Shown: positions 25,884-35,444 of the stretch, piece by piece
Layout of the letters: each line of letters starts with the position of its first letter
How positions within the stretch are numbered: the stretch's first letter is position 1
NCBI RefSeq assembly: GCF_001899075.1
Contig: NZ_MKVA01000011.1
Span: 124,001 to 188,000 of the forward strand
Length of the DNA stretch: 64,000 bases
From: Devosia sp. 67-54
GTDB lineage: Bacteria > Pseudomonadota > Alphaproteobacteria > Rhizobiales > Devosiaceae
Direction of reading: 5' to 3'
Notes under the pieces: generated by a model
Told to the model about the DNA's origin: nothing
What the model saw: the letters and a program-made list of their open reading frames with translations, nothing else
Databases searched by the model: none
Program-made: the position numbers and the translations under genes

Positions 25884-26975
25884 ATGGAAAACCCCGGCCC
25901 GCTGATGGCGAAGATCCCCGACGATTTCCTGCAGAGCCTAAACGCCCGCAGCCAGGACATCTTCCGCAAGATCGTCGAGCGTTACCTCGAGACCGGCTCG
26001 CCGGTCGGCTCGCGCGATCTGAGCCGCATGCTGGCGGTGGGGCTGTCGCCGGCCTCGGTGCGCAACGTCATGGCCGATCTCGAGGATCTGGGGCTGATCG
26101 CGGCGCCGCACACCTCGGCCGGGCGGCAGCCGACGCAGCAGGGCCTGCGCTTTTTCGTCGACGCCATGCTCGAAGTGGGGGCGGTGGACGAGGCCGAGCG
26201 CAGCCAGATCGCCCGCCAGATCGAGAGCCAGCACCAGAGCCTCGAGGAGATGCTCACCGAGGCCTCCTCGCTGCTGAGCGGGCTCAGCCACGGCGCCGGC
26301 GTGGTCATCGCCGCCAAAGCCGACATGGTCCTGCGGCACGTCGAATTCGTGCGCCTCGACGCCAACCAGGCCATGGCCATCCTGGTCGGCCAGGACGGCA
26401 CCGTGGAAAACCGCGTCGTGCCGCTGCCGCCGGGCCTCACCGCCTCGGCGCTGACGCAGGCCTCCAACTATCTCGCCACCATCGCGGTCGGCCGCACCCT
26501 GGCCGAGGCGCGCGCCGAAGTGACGCGCCAGCGCGCCCAGCGCATCGCCGAGCTCGATGAATTGACGCAGCGGCTGGTCGACACCGGCCTCGCCACCCTC
26601 AGCGAGGGCAGCACGGCGCAGGCGCCCACCGTCATCGTGCGCGGCCGCTCCAACCTGCTCAACGACGCCATGGAATCCGAGGAGCTCAACCGCATGCGCC
26701 GGCTGTTCGACGAGCTCGAACGCCAGGACGGGCTGATCGACCTGCTCGGCGACGCCGAGACCGCCGACGGCGTGCGCATCTTCATCGGCAGCGAGAACAA
26801 GCTGTTCTCGCTCTCCGGCTCGTCGGTGATCCTTTCCCCCTATCGCGACGCCAGCGAGAAGGTCATCGGCGTGCTCGGCGTCATCGGCCCCACCCGCCTC
26901 AACTATTCCCGCATCGTCCCGGTGGTCGACTATACCGCCCAGGCCATCTCTGCCGTGATGGCGCGGAAGAAATAG
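25884..26975 (+). CDS. hrcA: Heat-inducible transcription repressor HrcA
   Basis: HrcA represses groE-type genes by binding CIRCE elements until heat titrates GroEL. The 363-residue protein has the N-terminal winged helix (about 15-90, with VERYLETGSPVGSRDLSR and LSPASVRNVMADLEDLGLI) and the large C-terminal GAF-like domain ending VVDYTAQAISAVM. ATG 25884 or ATG 25905 are both possible; the frame is open far upstream through antisense DNA of rph and rdgB. No CIRCE inverted repeat was seen anywhere in the window, so its targets lie elsewhere. grpE follows after 179 bases. Confidence 0.93.
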   Translation: MENPGPLMAKIPDDFLQSLNARSQDIFRKIVERYLETGSPVGSRDLSRMLAVGLSPASVRNVMADLEDLGLIAAPHTSAGRQPTQQGLRFFVDAMLEVGAVDEAERSQIARQIESQHQSLEEMLTEASSLLSGLSHGAGVVIAAKADMVLRHVEFVRLDANQAMAILVGQDGTVENRVVPLPPGLTASALTQASNYLATIAVGRTLAEARAEVTRQRAQRIAELDELTQRLVDTGLATLSEGSTAQAPTVIVRGRSNLLNDAMESEELNRMRRLFDELERQDGLIDLLGDAETADGVRIFIGSENKLFSLSGSSVILSPYRDASEKVIGVLGVIGPTRLNYSRIVPVVDYTAQAISAVMARKK

Positions 26976-27154
26976 TGGCGCGCGCGGCAGTAAAAGGATG
27001 TGCGGCCGTAGCCGGGGTGCTGCTGGCCGGGCCTTTGTTCATCCCCGTCCGACGTGCGATCCCTGACGTAGGGTTGAATCTTTCGCCCATCTGGCCGATA
27101 TCCCGGGTCAAATCGCCGGAACGTCCGGCCAATCCCCAAGTTACAGGACCTGTT

Positions 27155-27745
27155 ATGAGCGACGACACCATGGCGCAGGACGGGTTTGAGCCCCGGCCCG
27201 AGATCGAGACGCCGGCGCCCGAAGCCGATCCCGTCGAGGCGCTGCAGAAGGAAAATGCCGATCTCAAGGACCGGCTGCTGCGGCTGGCGGCCGAAATGGA
27301 AAATCTGCGCAAGCGCATGGGCCGCGAGATCGAGGACACCCGCGCCTACGCCATCACCAAATTCGCCCGCGACATGCTGACGGCCACCGATTCGCTGAGC
27401 CGCGCCCTCGTCGTGCTGCCGGCGGAAACCCGCGACACCGCCGATGGTGCGCTCAAATCGCTGATCGACGGCATCGAGCTCACCGAGCGCGAGATGCAGC
27501 GGCTGCTCGCCGTGCACGGCGTCAAGCCGATCGAGGCCGAGGGCCAGAAATTCGATCCGCACAAGCACCAGGCGATGTTCGAGGTGCCCGATCCGACGCG
27601 CCCCGAAGGCACCGTGGTGCAGGTGGTGCAGACCGGCTACGCCATCGGCAACCGCGTGCTGCGGCCCGCCATGGTCGGCATCGCCAAGGGCGGCCCCGCC
27701 GCCGCCCCTCCCGCCGGCGAGGCCCACATCGACAAGAACGCCTGA
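27155..27745 (+). CDS. grpE: Nucleotide exchange factor GrpE
   Basis: GrpE releases ADP from DnaK. The 196-residue protein has an acidic disordered start, a long coiled coil (about residues 30-80, ALQKENADLKDRLLRLAAEM) and the C-terminal beta domain with FDPHKHQAMFEV and VVQVVQTGYAIGNRVLRPAMV. ATG 27155 follows AGGA; the frame is open back to the hrcA stop but encodes no plausible extension. It is transcribed with hrcA or from its own promoter in the 179-base gap. dnaK and dnaJ are 2 kb further on, separated by four genes on the other strand. Confidence 0.95.
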   Translation: MSDDTMAQDGFEPRPEIETPAPEADPVEALQKENADLKDRLLRLAAEMENLRKRMGREIEDTRAYAITKFARDMLTATDSLSRALVVLPAETRDTADGALKSLIDGIELTEREMQRLLAVHGVKPIEAEGQKFDPHKHQAMFEVPDPTRPEGTVVQVVQTGYAIGNRVLRPAMVGIAKGGPAAAPPAGEAHIDKNA

Positions 27746-27769
27746 ACGGTGGTGACCCGCGGGCAGATG

Positions 27770-28108
27770 CTACGCCCGTTTGGCTGGCAGCGAGTCCGTG
27801 GGCTTTCGCGGCGCGCGACGCTTTGTATTCAGGGCTCGTAGCACGGCCTCCGGCTCGTGATCGATTACGGTCAAAAAGACCCGCGACGGCGCATCGACCG
27901 GAAAACGCCCTTGTTCCCAATCGCGTATCCGGCCAACGGAGAAGCCGAACGTTTCGGCAAATTTCGGCTGCGAGAAATTGAGCTTTTGCCGGATCGCTTT
28001 GACATCGACCTGGTCCGGGATGTGAACGGCGAAACCTTTCCGCTCGCCCTTTAGAAAATCTTCGACCTCATCGAGGCCGCTCATGATCATGTCGAAGGTC
28101 TTGGTCAT
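27770..28108 (-). CDS. Antitoxin, helix-turn-helix (XRE/HigA-like)
   Basis: This 112-residue protein has an N-terminal segment that probably wraps the toxin and a C-terminal helix-turn-helix, IRQKLNFSQPKFAETFGFSVGRIRDWEQGRF (about 39-69), of the XRE type used by antitoxins that pair with RelE/HigB toxins. Its start overlaps the toxin stop by four bases, so the order is toxin first, antitoxin second, as in higBA. It should neutralise the toxin and repress the shared promoter at 28462-28490 through the palindrome there. Confidence 0.85.
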   Translation of the reverse strand: MTKTFDMIMSGLDEVEDFLKGERKGFAVHIPDQVDVKAIRQKLNFSQPKFAETFGFSVGRIRDWEQGRFPVDAPSRVFLTVIDHEPEAVLRALNTKRRAPRKPTDSLPAKRA

Positions 28109-28455
28109 TCCAGCTCAGCTTTCTTCGGGTAGCTCTCGGACATCGTCTTCAGCCGCTTGGCTATGGCAGCACGCTCGGCCGGAGTGATGTTTTCCTTCTG
28201 GTTCTTCGCGAACACGCCGACCAGGAACACCGGAAGCGCCGCCGACACATAGTAGGACAGGACGCGATAACCGCCTCGCTTGCCGCCGCCCGGACGCGCG
28301 AACCGGAACTTGCGCAGGCCTCCCGTTCCAACAACGAGTTCACCGAGGCTCGGGTCGAGCCCGACAGCCGTAACAATGTCGTACCGCACCGCGTCGGAGA
28401 CGCCTGCGGCCTTTGCCGTCGCCAAATAGCCGGGCGTCTCGACCACGGTCTGCAA
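28105..28455 (-). CDS. RelE-family toxin of a type II toxin-antitoxin pair
   Basis: The 116-residue protein resembles RelE/HigB toxins that begin MQTVVETP: here the start codon is TTG at 28455 followed by QTVVETPGYLATAKAAGVSD. The conserved core GTGGLRKFRFARPGGGKRGGYRVLSYYV and the late PVFLVGVFAKNQKENIT are intact, including the basic residues used for mRNA cleavage on the ribosome. No ATG is available nearby. The predicted transcript start falls on the TTG itself, so the mRNA would be leaderless. It lies downstream of pncA on the same strand and upstream of its antitoxin. Confidence 0.82.
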   Translation of the reverse strand: MQTVVETPGYLATAKAAGVSDAVRYDIVTAVGLDPSLGELVVGTGGLRKFRFARPGGGKRGGYRVLSYYVSAALPVFLVGVFAKNQKENITPAERAAIAKRLKTMSESYPKKAELE

Positions 28456-28461
28456 GTCAGG

Positions 28462-28490
28462 AGTATACGGGATACCCGTAGATAGGACAA
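28462..28490 (-). promoter_or_regulatory. Promoter and operator of the toxin-antitoxin pair
   Basis: On the minus strand a TTGTCC -35 (28485-28490) and a TATACT -10 (28462-28467) are exactly 17 bases apart. The palindrome TACGGG-ATA-CCCGTA at 28466-28480 fills the spacer and touches the -10, the right place for an autorepression operator. The +1 predicted six bases past the -10 is the T of the toxin's TTG codon. Confidence 0.7.
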
Positions 28491-28502
28491 GAGCGACGTG
28501 CG

Positions 28503-29129
28503 CTACCCGAGGTCCGCCATCTGCACGCGCTTGACGCCGGCGGCGGTCATCCGGGTCCAGGCGGCCGCGAGCGAGCCGGCGGTGTCGATGGCACGGGTCA
28601 GGTCCTCGACGACGATGGCCTCGAACCCGGCCGCGGCGGCGTCTTCGGCGGTCCAGCTCACGCAGAAATCGGTGGCGAGGCCGACCACGAACAGCCGCCG
28701 CAAGCCGCGTTCGTTGAGATAGCCGGCAAGCCCGGTCGGCGTCCTGCGGTCGGCCTCGCGGAACCCCGAATAGCTGTCGACCCTGGGGTGGAAGCCCTTG
28801 CGCACGATCATCTGGCAGTTGGGCAGCTCGAGCCCGGCGGCGAATGCCGCGCCGTGCGAGCCGATGACGCAATGGTCGGGCCACAGCACCTGCGGGCCAT
28901 AGGCGAGCGCGATGGTCTCGAACGGCGCCTTGCCGGGGTGGCTCGAGGCGAAGGAGATGTGCCCGGCCGGGTGCCAGTCCTGCGTCTGCACCACGGTTTC
29001 GAACCGCCGCGCCAGCGCGTTGACCGGCGCGATGATCTCGTCGCCCCCGGCAACGGCAAGGCTGCCGCCGGGGAGGAAATCGTATTGGATGTCGACGACG
29101 ACCAGCGCGTCCCCGGCTCCGAGTTTCAT
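28503..29129 (-). CDS. pncA: Nicotinamidase/pyrazinamidase
   Basis: PncA deamidates nicotinamide to nicotinate for NAD salvage. The 208-residue protein carries the catalytic triad Asp13 (VVDIQYDF), Lys111 (VRKGF) and Cys156 (ATDFCVSW), and the metal site with Asp51, His53 and further histidines (DWHPAGH, WPDHC). Length is normal. It is followed on the same strand by the toxin-antitoxin pair and preceded, seven bases away, by a small secreted protein gene. Confidence 0.95.
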   Translation of the reverse strand: MKLGAGDALVVVDIQYDFLPGGSLAVAGGDEIIAPVNALARRFETVVQTQDWHPAGHISFASSHPGKAPFETIALAYGPQVLWPDHCVIGSHGAAFAAGLELPNCQMIVRKGFHPRVDSYSGFREADRRTPTGLAGYLNERGLRRLFVVGLATDFCVSWTAEDAAAAGFEAIVVEDLTRAIDTAGSLAAAWTRMTAAGVKRVQMADLG

Positions 29130-29136
29130 GCCGGGC

Positions 29137-29562
29137 CTACTGCGCTGCCGAGGACGAGGCGGGGGCGGCGCTGGACGATGCGTCGGCCGGCGCCGACGCG
29201 CCGCCGTTCAGCACGGCGTTGCAATCGTCGAAGCTGTATTTGGCGTTGGCGCCGCTGCCGGTCACCACGGCGGTGACTTCGGTCACGAGGTCGGTCTTGA
29301 CCTTGGTGAGCTGTTCCTCGGTGAAGCCGGCGTCGAGATATTTCTGCCCGGCGTCGTCGATCAGCCGGTTGCCGCCGTCGATGAACACCTGCGCCTGGGT
29401 GAGCTGCTCGGAGGGCACGCCCGGCGGCGGGTTGGAGAAGGCCGCCACCAGCGCTTCGCCGCACCAGAGCTGCTTGGAGACGTCGTCGCTGACCGTCTGG
29501 GCGAAGGCGCCCGTGGAAACGAGCGCCGGCGCGAACGCGAGCGTGAGGATGAACCTGTTCAT
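29137..29562 (-). CDS. Small periplasmic protein of unknown function
   Basis: The 141-residue protein is not recognised. ATG 29562 starts a clear signal peptide, FILTLAFAPALVSTGAFA, cleaved near residue 22. The mature part is mostly helical and acidic with two cysteines, in LWCGEALVAAF and FDDCNAVL, likely disulfide-bonded in the periplasm, and ends in an Ala/Ser tail. Similar small two-cysteine proteins occur across Hyphomicrobiales without assigned function. The frame is open far upstream, antisense to dnaK; that part is not coding. It is probably in one unit with pncA. Confidence 0.75.
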   Translation of the reverse strand: MNRFILTLAFAPALVSTGAFAQTVSDDVSKQLWCGEALVAAFSNPPPGVPSEQLTQAQVFIDGGNRLIDDAGQKYLDAGFTEEQLTKVKTDLVTEVTAVVTGSGANAKYSFDDCNAVLNGGASAPADASSSAAPASSSAAQ

Positions 29563-29705
29563 GAAATTTCCGGTTTGCTGTTGGCGATGCGAGTTAGAGC
29601 ATATCGGCGCATCAGCGCCAATGGACGACGCTGGGCGCCCTTTGGCCGGACCAATGTGGCCGAAGTCAGACCGCGGCAAAGCCCCGGAAAATAACGGGTG
29701 TGGCG

Positions 29706-29734
29706 CTTGCAGGCCAAAAACCCCGCCCCTATAT
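29706..29734 (+). promoter_or_regulatory. Candidate heat-shock (RpoH-type) promoter of dnaK
   Basis: CTTGCAG at 29706-29712 and CCCCTATAT at 29726-29734, 13 bases apart, resemble the alphaproteobacterial sigma32 consensus (CTTG ... CCxxAT). It lies about 135 bases before the dnaK ATG, within the 306-base non-coding stretch 29563-29868. The rest of that stretch holds a run with short inverted repeats near 29600 and, at 29851, the strong AGGAAAGAGG ribosome site of dnaK. No CIRCE element is present. Confidence 0.5.
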
Positions 29735-29868
29735 ACGCCCCGAGGCCCGGCGACGGGTCGAAATCCCAAATTCAGCGAGGAGCCCGACGCCCCACGCGGG
29801 GTCAGCGTAACTGCCGAAATGCTTTGGAGTTCGCGGGTCCGGGTTCGCTTAGGAAAGAGGCACAAATA

Positions 29869-31776
<1,908 letters not shown>

Positions 31777-31810
31777 GCCTCATGCTCGCGCAGTTTGGCA
31801 CATAACAAAG

Positions 31811-31843
31811 GGCGCTGCGGGTCTCCCGCGGCGCCTTCATTTT
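31811..31843 (+). terminator. Rho-independent terminator after dnaK
   Basis: An 11-base stem (31811-31821 with 31825-31835, one G-T pair, loop TCT) is followed by TTCATTTT. It lies 34 bases after the dnaK stop and 65 before dnaJ, so it probably lowers dnaJ relative to dnaK expression. Confidence 0.75.
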
Positions 31844-31900
31844 GGATAAGACCATTCGCGATTGGTCGGATCGCGTGGGCGCAGCGGAACAAAGACTTCG

Positions 31901-33040
31901 ATGGCTAAAGCCGACTATTACGACGTGCTCGGGGTGCAGAAGGGGGCGGACGAAGCTGCGCTCAAGGGCGCCTACCGCAAGCTCGCCATGCAGTTCCATC
32001 CGGACCGCAATCCCGGCAACACCGAGGCCGAGCACCGCTTCAAGGAAATCAACGAAGCCTACGACACGCTGAAGGACCCGCAGAAGCGCGCCGCCTACGA
32101 CCGCTTCGGCCACGCCGCCTTCGAGCAGGGCGGCTTCGGCCGCGCCAATGGCGCCGCCGGCTTCGGGCCGGAATTCGCCTCCTCGATGTCCGACATCTTC
32201 GAGGACATCTTCGGCGACTTCATGGGCGGTGGCCGCGGCCGCGGCAGTCAGCAATCGCGCCTGCGCGGCTCCGACCTCCGCTACAATCTCGAGATCAGCC
32301 TCGAGGAGGCGTTCCTCGGCCGCACCGTCGAGATCGACGTGCCGACGCTGGTCACCTGCCACACCTGCGACGGCTCCGGCGCCAAGCCGGGCACCGGCAT
32401 GTCCACCTGCAAGCATTGCGGCGGTCACGGCAAGGTGCGCGCGGCGCAGGGCTTCTTCACCATCGAGCGCACCTGTCCGGTGTGCCAGGGCCGCGGCCAG
32501 ATCCTCGAACAGCCCTGCACCGATTGCGGCGGCCAGGGGCGGCGGCAGGAAAACCGCAAGCTCAGCGTCGACGTGCCGCGCGGCATCGAGGATGGCACCC
32601 GCATCCGCCTCGCCAACGAGGGCGAGGCCGGCCTGCGCGGCGGTCCGCCGGGCGATCTCTACATCTTCGTGTCGGTGAAGCCGCACGACCTCTTCCACCG
32701 CGACGGCGCCGATCTCTATGCCCGCGTCCCCATCGCCATGACCACCGCCGCGCTCGGCGGCGAGTTCGAGGTGCCCACCCTCGACGGCGCCCGCGCCAAG
32801 GTGAAGGTGTCGCCCGGCACCCAGCCCGGCCAGCGCGTGCGCCTCAAATCCAAGGGCATGCCGGTGCTGCGCAGCAAGGACACCGGCGACCTCTACGTCC
32901 AGCTCGACGTCGAGACGCCGCAGAACCTCACCCGCCGCCAGCGCGAGCTGCTGGAGGAATTCCACAAGCTGACGACCAAGGACACCTCGCCGACCAGCGA
33001 CGGGTTCTTCGCCAAGCTGAAGAACATCTTCGAGGCGTGA
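31901..33040 (+). CDS. dnaJ: Chaperone DnaJ (Hsp40)
   Basis: Full-length type I DnaJ, 379 residues. The J domain has HPD at 33-35; a Gly/Phe-rich region follows ([16 protein letters not shown]), then the zinc domain with all four repeats [24 protein letters not shown] and CTDCGGQG, and two substrate-binding beta domains. It delivers clients to DnaK and triggers ATP hydrolysis. ATG 31901 is chosen; the frame is open slightly further upstream. The 124-base gap after dnaK contains the terminator, so DnaJ is made by read-through or from a weak promoter of its own. Confidence 0.97.
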   Translation: MAKADYYDVLGVQKGADEAALKGAYRKLAMQFHPDRNPGNTEAEHRFKEINEAYDTLKDPQKRAAYDRFGHAAFEQGGFGRANGAAGFGPEFASSMSDIFEDIFGDFMGGGRGRGSQQSRLRGSDLRYNLEISLEEAFLGRTVEIDVPTLVTCHTCDGSGAKPGTGMSTCKHCGGHGKVRAAQGFFTIERTCPVCQGRGQILEQPCTDCGGQGRRQENRKLSVDVPRGIEDGTRIRLANEGEAGLRGGPPGDLYIFVSVKPHDLFHRDGADLYARVPIAMTTAALGGEFEVPTLDGARAKVKVSPGTQPGQRVRLKSKGMPVLRSKDTGDLYVQLDVETPQNLTRRQRELLEEFHKLTTKDTSPTSDGFFAKLKNIFEA

Positions 33041-33063
33041 CCTACGCGGTCCGGCACACCCAC

Positions 33064-33211
33064 GGAGTCATTCCCGCGACAGCGGGAACCTCCGTTGGCC
33101 GCGGGTGCTGTGATCCCGGCGCGCAGAGCCGGGCGACGCCCGGCCCGACGACTGAGCCTTCTTTCCTGTCCCGTCAACGGAAGGTCCCGCTTGCGCGGGA
33201 ATGACCCGGTG
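33064..33211. repeat. Long inverted-repeat element, TCATTCCCGC family, copy 1
   Basis: Arms of about 33-36 bases (33064-33095 and 33176-33211) are near-perfect complements, with outer ends reading GAGTCATTCCCGCG and CGCGGGAATGACCC. The centre of about 80 bases contains a segment GCAGAGCCGGGCGACGCCCG that is shared with the copy at 48457. It has the form of a MITE or large REP element without a coding gene. Confidence 0.75.
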
Positions 33212-33215
33212 TAGC

Positions 33216-33791
33216 ATGCCAGAACCAGCTTCTACTCAGCCCCGGACCGCCGTCACCCTCTGCGGCTCGCTGCGCACCGGCTCGATCAACGAGCATCTGC
33301 GCCGCCACCTGTCGGCAAAGCTGCGCGAGGCGGGCGTCGCCGTCACCGATCTCGACCTCAACGATTTTGCCCTGCCGGTGTTCGACCAGGACATCGAGGA
33401 CGCCGGCGAGACCCCCGAGGCCGCCGGAGCGCTCGCCGATCTGTTCTGCACGCACGACATCGTGCTCATCGTCTCGCCCGAATACAATGGCGGCGTCACC
33501 CCGCTCGTCGCCAACACCATCTCCTGGGTCAGCCGGCAGAAGCCCAATCCGTTCAAGCATGCGGTGTTCGGCATCGCCGGCATGAGCGACGGCAAATACG
33601 CCACGCTGTTTGCGCTCTCGCATCTGCGCGACAGCCTCAGCAAGCTCGGCGCGCTGGTGGTGCCGACCCTGCTCGGACTCGGTCCCTATCCGGACGTGTT
33701 CACCGACGGCGCCCCCAACGAAGCCAACATCCAGTGGAAGGTCGGCCAGATGGTGCGCGAGCTCACGCACTTTTCGCGCGGCGGCATCTGA
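33216..33791 (+). CDS. NADPH-dependent FMN reductase family protein
   Basis: A 191-residue flavodoxin-fold protein. TLCGSLRTGSINEHLRRHL is the FMN-phosphate loop, VSPEYNGGVTP the family motif that contacts flavin, and GIAGMSDGKYA completes the pocket. Related enzymes reduce quinones, azo dyes or chromate; the physiological substrate is unknown. ATG 33216 is preferred to ATG 33201, which lies inside the repeat element. The gene is one base from the following histidine phosphatase gene, so the two are co-transcribed. Confidence 0.88.
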   Translation: MPEPASTQPRTAVTLCGSLRTGSINEHLRRHLSAKLREAGVAVTDLDLNDFALPVFDQDIEDAGETPEAAGALADLFCTHDIVLIVSPEYNGGVTPLVANTISWVSRQKPNPFKHAVFGIAGMSDGKYATLFALSHLRDSLSKLGALVVPTLLGLGPYPDVFTDGAPNEANIQWKVGQMVRELTHFSRGGI

Positions 33792-33792
33792 G

Positions 33793-34401
33793 ATGTACGC
33801 GCTCTACGTGACGCATCCGCAGGTGCGCATGGACCCGGCGGTGCCGGTGCCGCATTGGGGCCTGTCGGACAAGGGGCGGGCCCGCGCCGAAGCGTTCGCC
33901 CGCCATCCCCTGGCGCTGGCGGCGCGCCGCATCATCAGCAGCCGCGAGACCAAGGCGCTCGAGCTCGCGGCGATCCTCGCCGCCGCCTCGGGCGCCCCGG
34001 TCGAGCACGCCGACGCCTTCAACGAGAACGACCGTAGCGCCACCGGCTACGTGTCCGCCGAGCGCTTCGAGCGATTGGCCGACGCCTTTTTCGGCCACCC
34101 CGACGACGCGGTCGAAGGCTGGGAGACGGCGCGGCACGCCCAGGCGCGCATCGTCGCCGCGGTCGAGGCGGCGCTGGCCGCGCACGATCCGGCGCAGCCG
34201 CTGCTGTTTGCCGGCCACGGCGCCGTCGGCACGCTGCTCAAATGCGCGCTGGGCAGCCGCGCCATCGCCCGCGCCGAGGATCAGCGGCGCATCGGCGATC
34301 CGGGCGGCGGCAATGTGCTGGCGATCCGCCTCGCCGACCGGGCGCTGCTCTGCGACTGGACCGCGATGGAGCGCCTGCCGGAACAGATCGCCGGGCTTTA
34401 G
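33793..34401 (+). CDS. Histidine phosphatase family protein with altered RHG motif
   Basis: The 202-residue protein follows the histidine phosphatase plan but its first motif reads VTHPQV, not RHG: the catalytic His8 is kept while the flanking Arg becomes Thr and the Gly becomes Pro. The second arginine (SSRETKALELA), the acid in FNENDRS and the second histidine in FAGHGAVGTLL are present. It may act on an unusual phosphoester or have weak activity. As I recall, similar proteins with this motif occur in other Hyphomicrobiales. It follows the FMN reductase with one base between. Confidence 0.8.
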   Translation: MYALYVTHPQVRMDPAVPVPHWGLSDKGRARAEAFARHPLALAARRIISSRETKALELAAILAAASGAPVEHADAFNENDRSATGYVSAERFERLADAFFGHPDDAVEGWETARHAQARIVAAVEAALAAHDPAQPLLFAGHGAVGTLLKCALGSRAIARAEDQRRIGDPGGGNVLAIRLADRALLCDWTAMERLPEQIAGL

Positions 34402-34425
34402 CTGGCGCGCGTCTGGTGCCCGTTG

Positions 34426-34536
34426 CCCCCACCCCGGCCCCTCCCCGCAAACGGGGGAGGGGGCGATAGAACCGCATTTTTGATGTTTCAGTCGGGCTCC
34501 CCTCCCCCTTGCGGGGAGGGGATGGGGGTGGGGGCC
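34426..34536. repeat. Intergenic palindromic repeat, C/G-run family, copy 2
   Basis: Two arms rich in CCCCTCCCC and its complement (outer ends CCCCCACCCC and GGGGTGGGGG) surround a 40-base AT-richer centre. It lies between convergent genes. It is the same general design as 5728-5860. Confidence 0.65.
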
Positions 34537-34569
34537 ACACCCACCGAAGCCCATCGCATCGCGAAGGCC

Positions 34570-34827
34570 TTAGCTCGGGGCCTTCGCCTCGGCGGCGAGC
34601 TTCTGGCGCAGCGCCGGGTCGAGATCGTGCCAGCGCACGCCGCGCACCGCCCCGGCCAGCGCCAGCCGCGTCGACACGCAGGCATCGTCGGGCAGCACGG
34701 CGCGCAGCCGCCGGAACGCCGCGGCGTCGCCCAGCCGCCGAAGCTCGGCGCTGCTGCCGATCCCCGCCGTCTGCAGCCGCCGCGCCAGCACCTTGCCAAT
34801 ATTGGGCAGCGTTTCGAGATCGCTCAT
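34570..34827 (-). CDS. TfoX C-terminal-domain protein, 85 residues
   Basis: A small protein consisting only of the TfoX_C domain: LETLPNIGKVLARRLQTAGI and SSAELRRLGDAAAFRRLR form a helix-hairpin-helix-like fold related to DNA-binding modules. In gammaproteobacteria TfoX/Sxy controls competence with CRP, but the N-terminal half that does this is absent here. The start ATG overlaps the MarR gene stop by four bases, so it is translationally coupled to that regulator. Function unknown; DNA binding is a reasonable guess. Confidence 0.8.
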   Translation of the reverse strand: MSDLETLPNIGKVLARRLQTAGIGSSAELRRLGDAAAFRRLRAVLPDDACVSTRLALAGAVRGVRWHDLDPALRQKLAAEAKAPS

Positions 34828-35276
34828 CGTCCCTCCGTCTTTGCCGGCACGTGCTCGCCGAGCCCGAACAGGTCGATCGCATCCTCGAACGCCAGCTTCA
34901 GCCGGTCGAGCCGCGCCGGATCGTGCTCGACCTCGCGCAGCCGCACCGGCCCTGCCAGCGGCGCCCGCGCCACCAGCTCGCGCCCCGCCTCGGTGATCGC
35001 CACCAGCCGCGCCCGCTTGTCGCGGCCGTCGCGGGTCACGGTGCAAAGCCCCATCGTGCGCAATTCGTCGATCGACTGGCCCAGCGTCGCCGGGTGCATC
35101 ACCAGCGATTTGCGCAGCGCCGCCAGCGGCAGGGCCGGGCGTTCGCCCAGGATGCGCAGCACCGCCAGCTGCAGTCCGGTGATGCCGAATTGCTTGCGCA
35201 GCGTCTGGTTGAAGCTCTGGATCGCGGCCTCGAGCCGGACCCAGGCGACGACGGCGGAAAGGGCTTGCTGCTGCAT
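34824..35276 (-). CDS. MarR-family transcriptional regulator
   Basis: The 150-residue protein has the winged-helix layout of MarR: helix 1 QSFNQTLRKQFGITGLQLAV, recognition region LRKSLVMHPATLGQSIDEL and wing VTRDGRDKRARLVAITEAG with the conserved Asp-x-Arg. No cysteine is present, so it would sense a ligand and not oxidation. ATG 35276 is chosen; TTG 35312 is a weaker option that overlaps the -35 element. It has no ribosome site, and the predicted transcript begins next to the ATG. Two palindromes flank its -35, suggesting autorepression. Confidence 0.85.
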   Translation of the reverse strand: MQQQALSAVVAWVRLEAAIQSFNQTLRKQFGITGLQLAVLRILGERPALPLAALRKSLVMHPATLGQSIDELRTMGLCTVTRDGRDKRARLVAITEAGRELVARAPLAGPVRLREVEHDPARLDRLKLAFEDAIDLFGLGEHVPAKTEGR

Positions 35277-35282
35277 GGCATA

Positions 35283-35334
35283 TATTATGGCAGCATAATA
35301 GCTGCGCCGCAAGCTGCTATGCCGTCATAGCAGC
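35283..35334 (-). promoter_or_regulatory. Promoter and paired operators of the MarR-TfoX_C operon
   Basis: On the minus strand a TTGCGG -35 (35307-35312) and CATAAT -10 (35284-35289) are 17 bases apart. Palindrome 1, TATTATG-N4-CATAATA (35283-35300), covers the -10; palindrome 2, GCTGCTATG-N4-CATAGCAGC (35313-35334), abuts the -35. Both share TATG-N4-CATA and their centres are 32 bases, about three helical turns, apart. Confidence 0.7.
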
Positions 35335-35444
35335 GAGGAAGCGCCGGGCGTTGCGCGCGATCCGGCCGCACCCGGCAGTGGAAATGCCGGCCCGCGGGCC
35401 CGTCTAGGCGAACCGTCAGTAGGCCTCTGCGCGACGCCGGCGGC

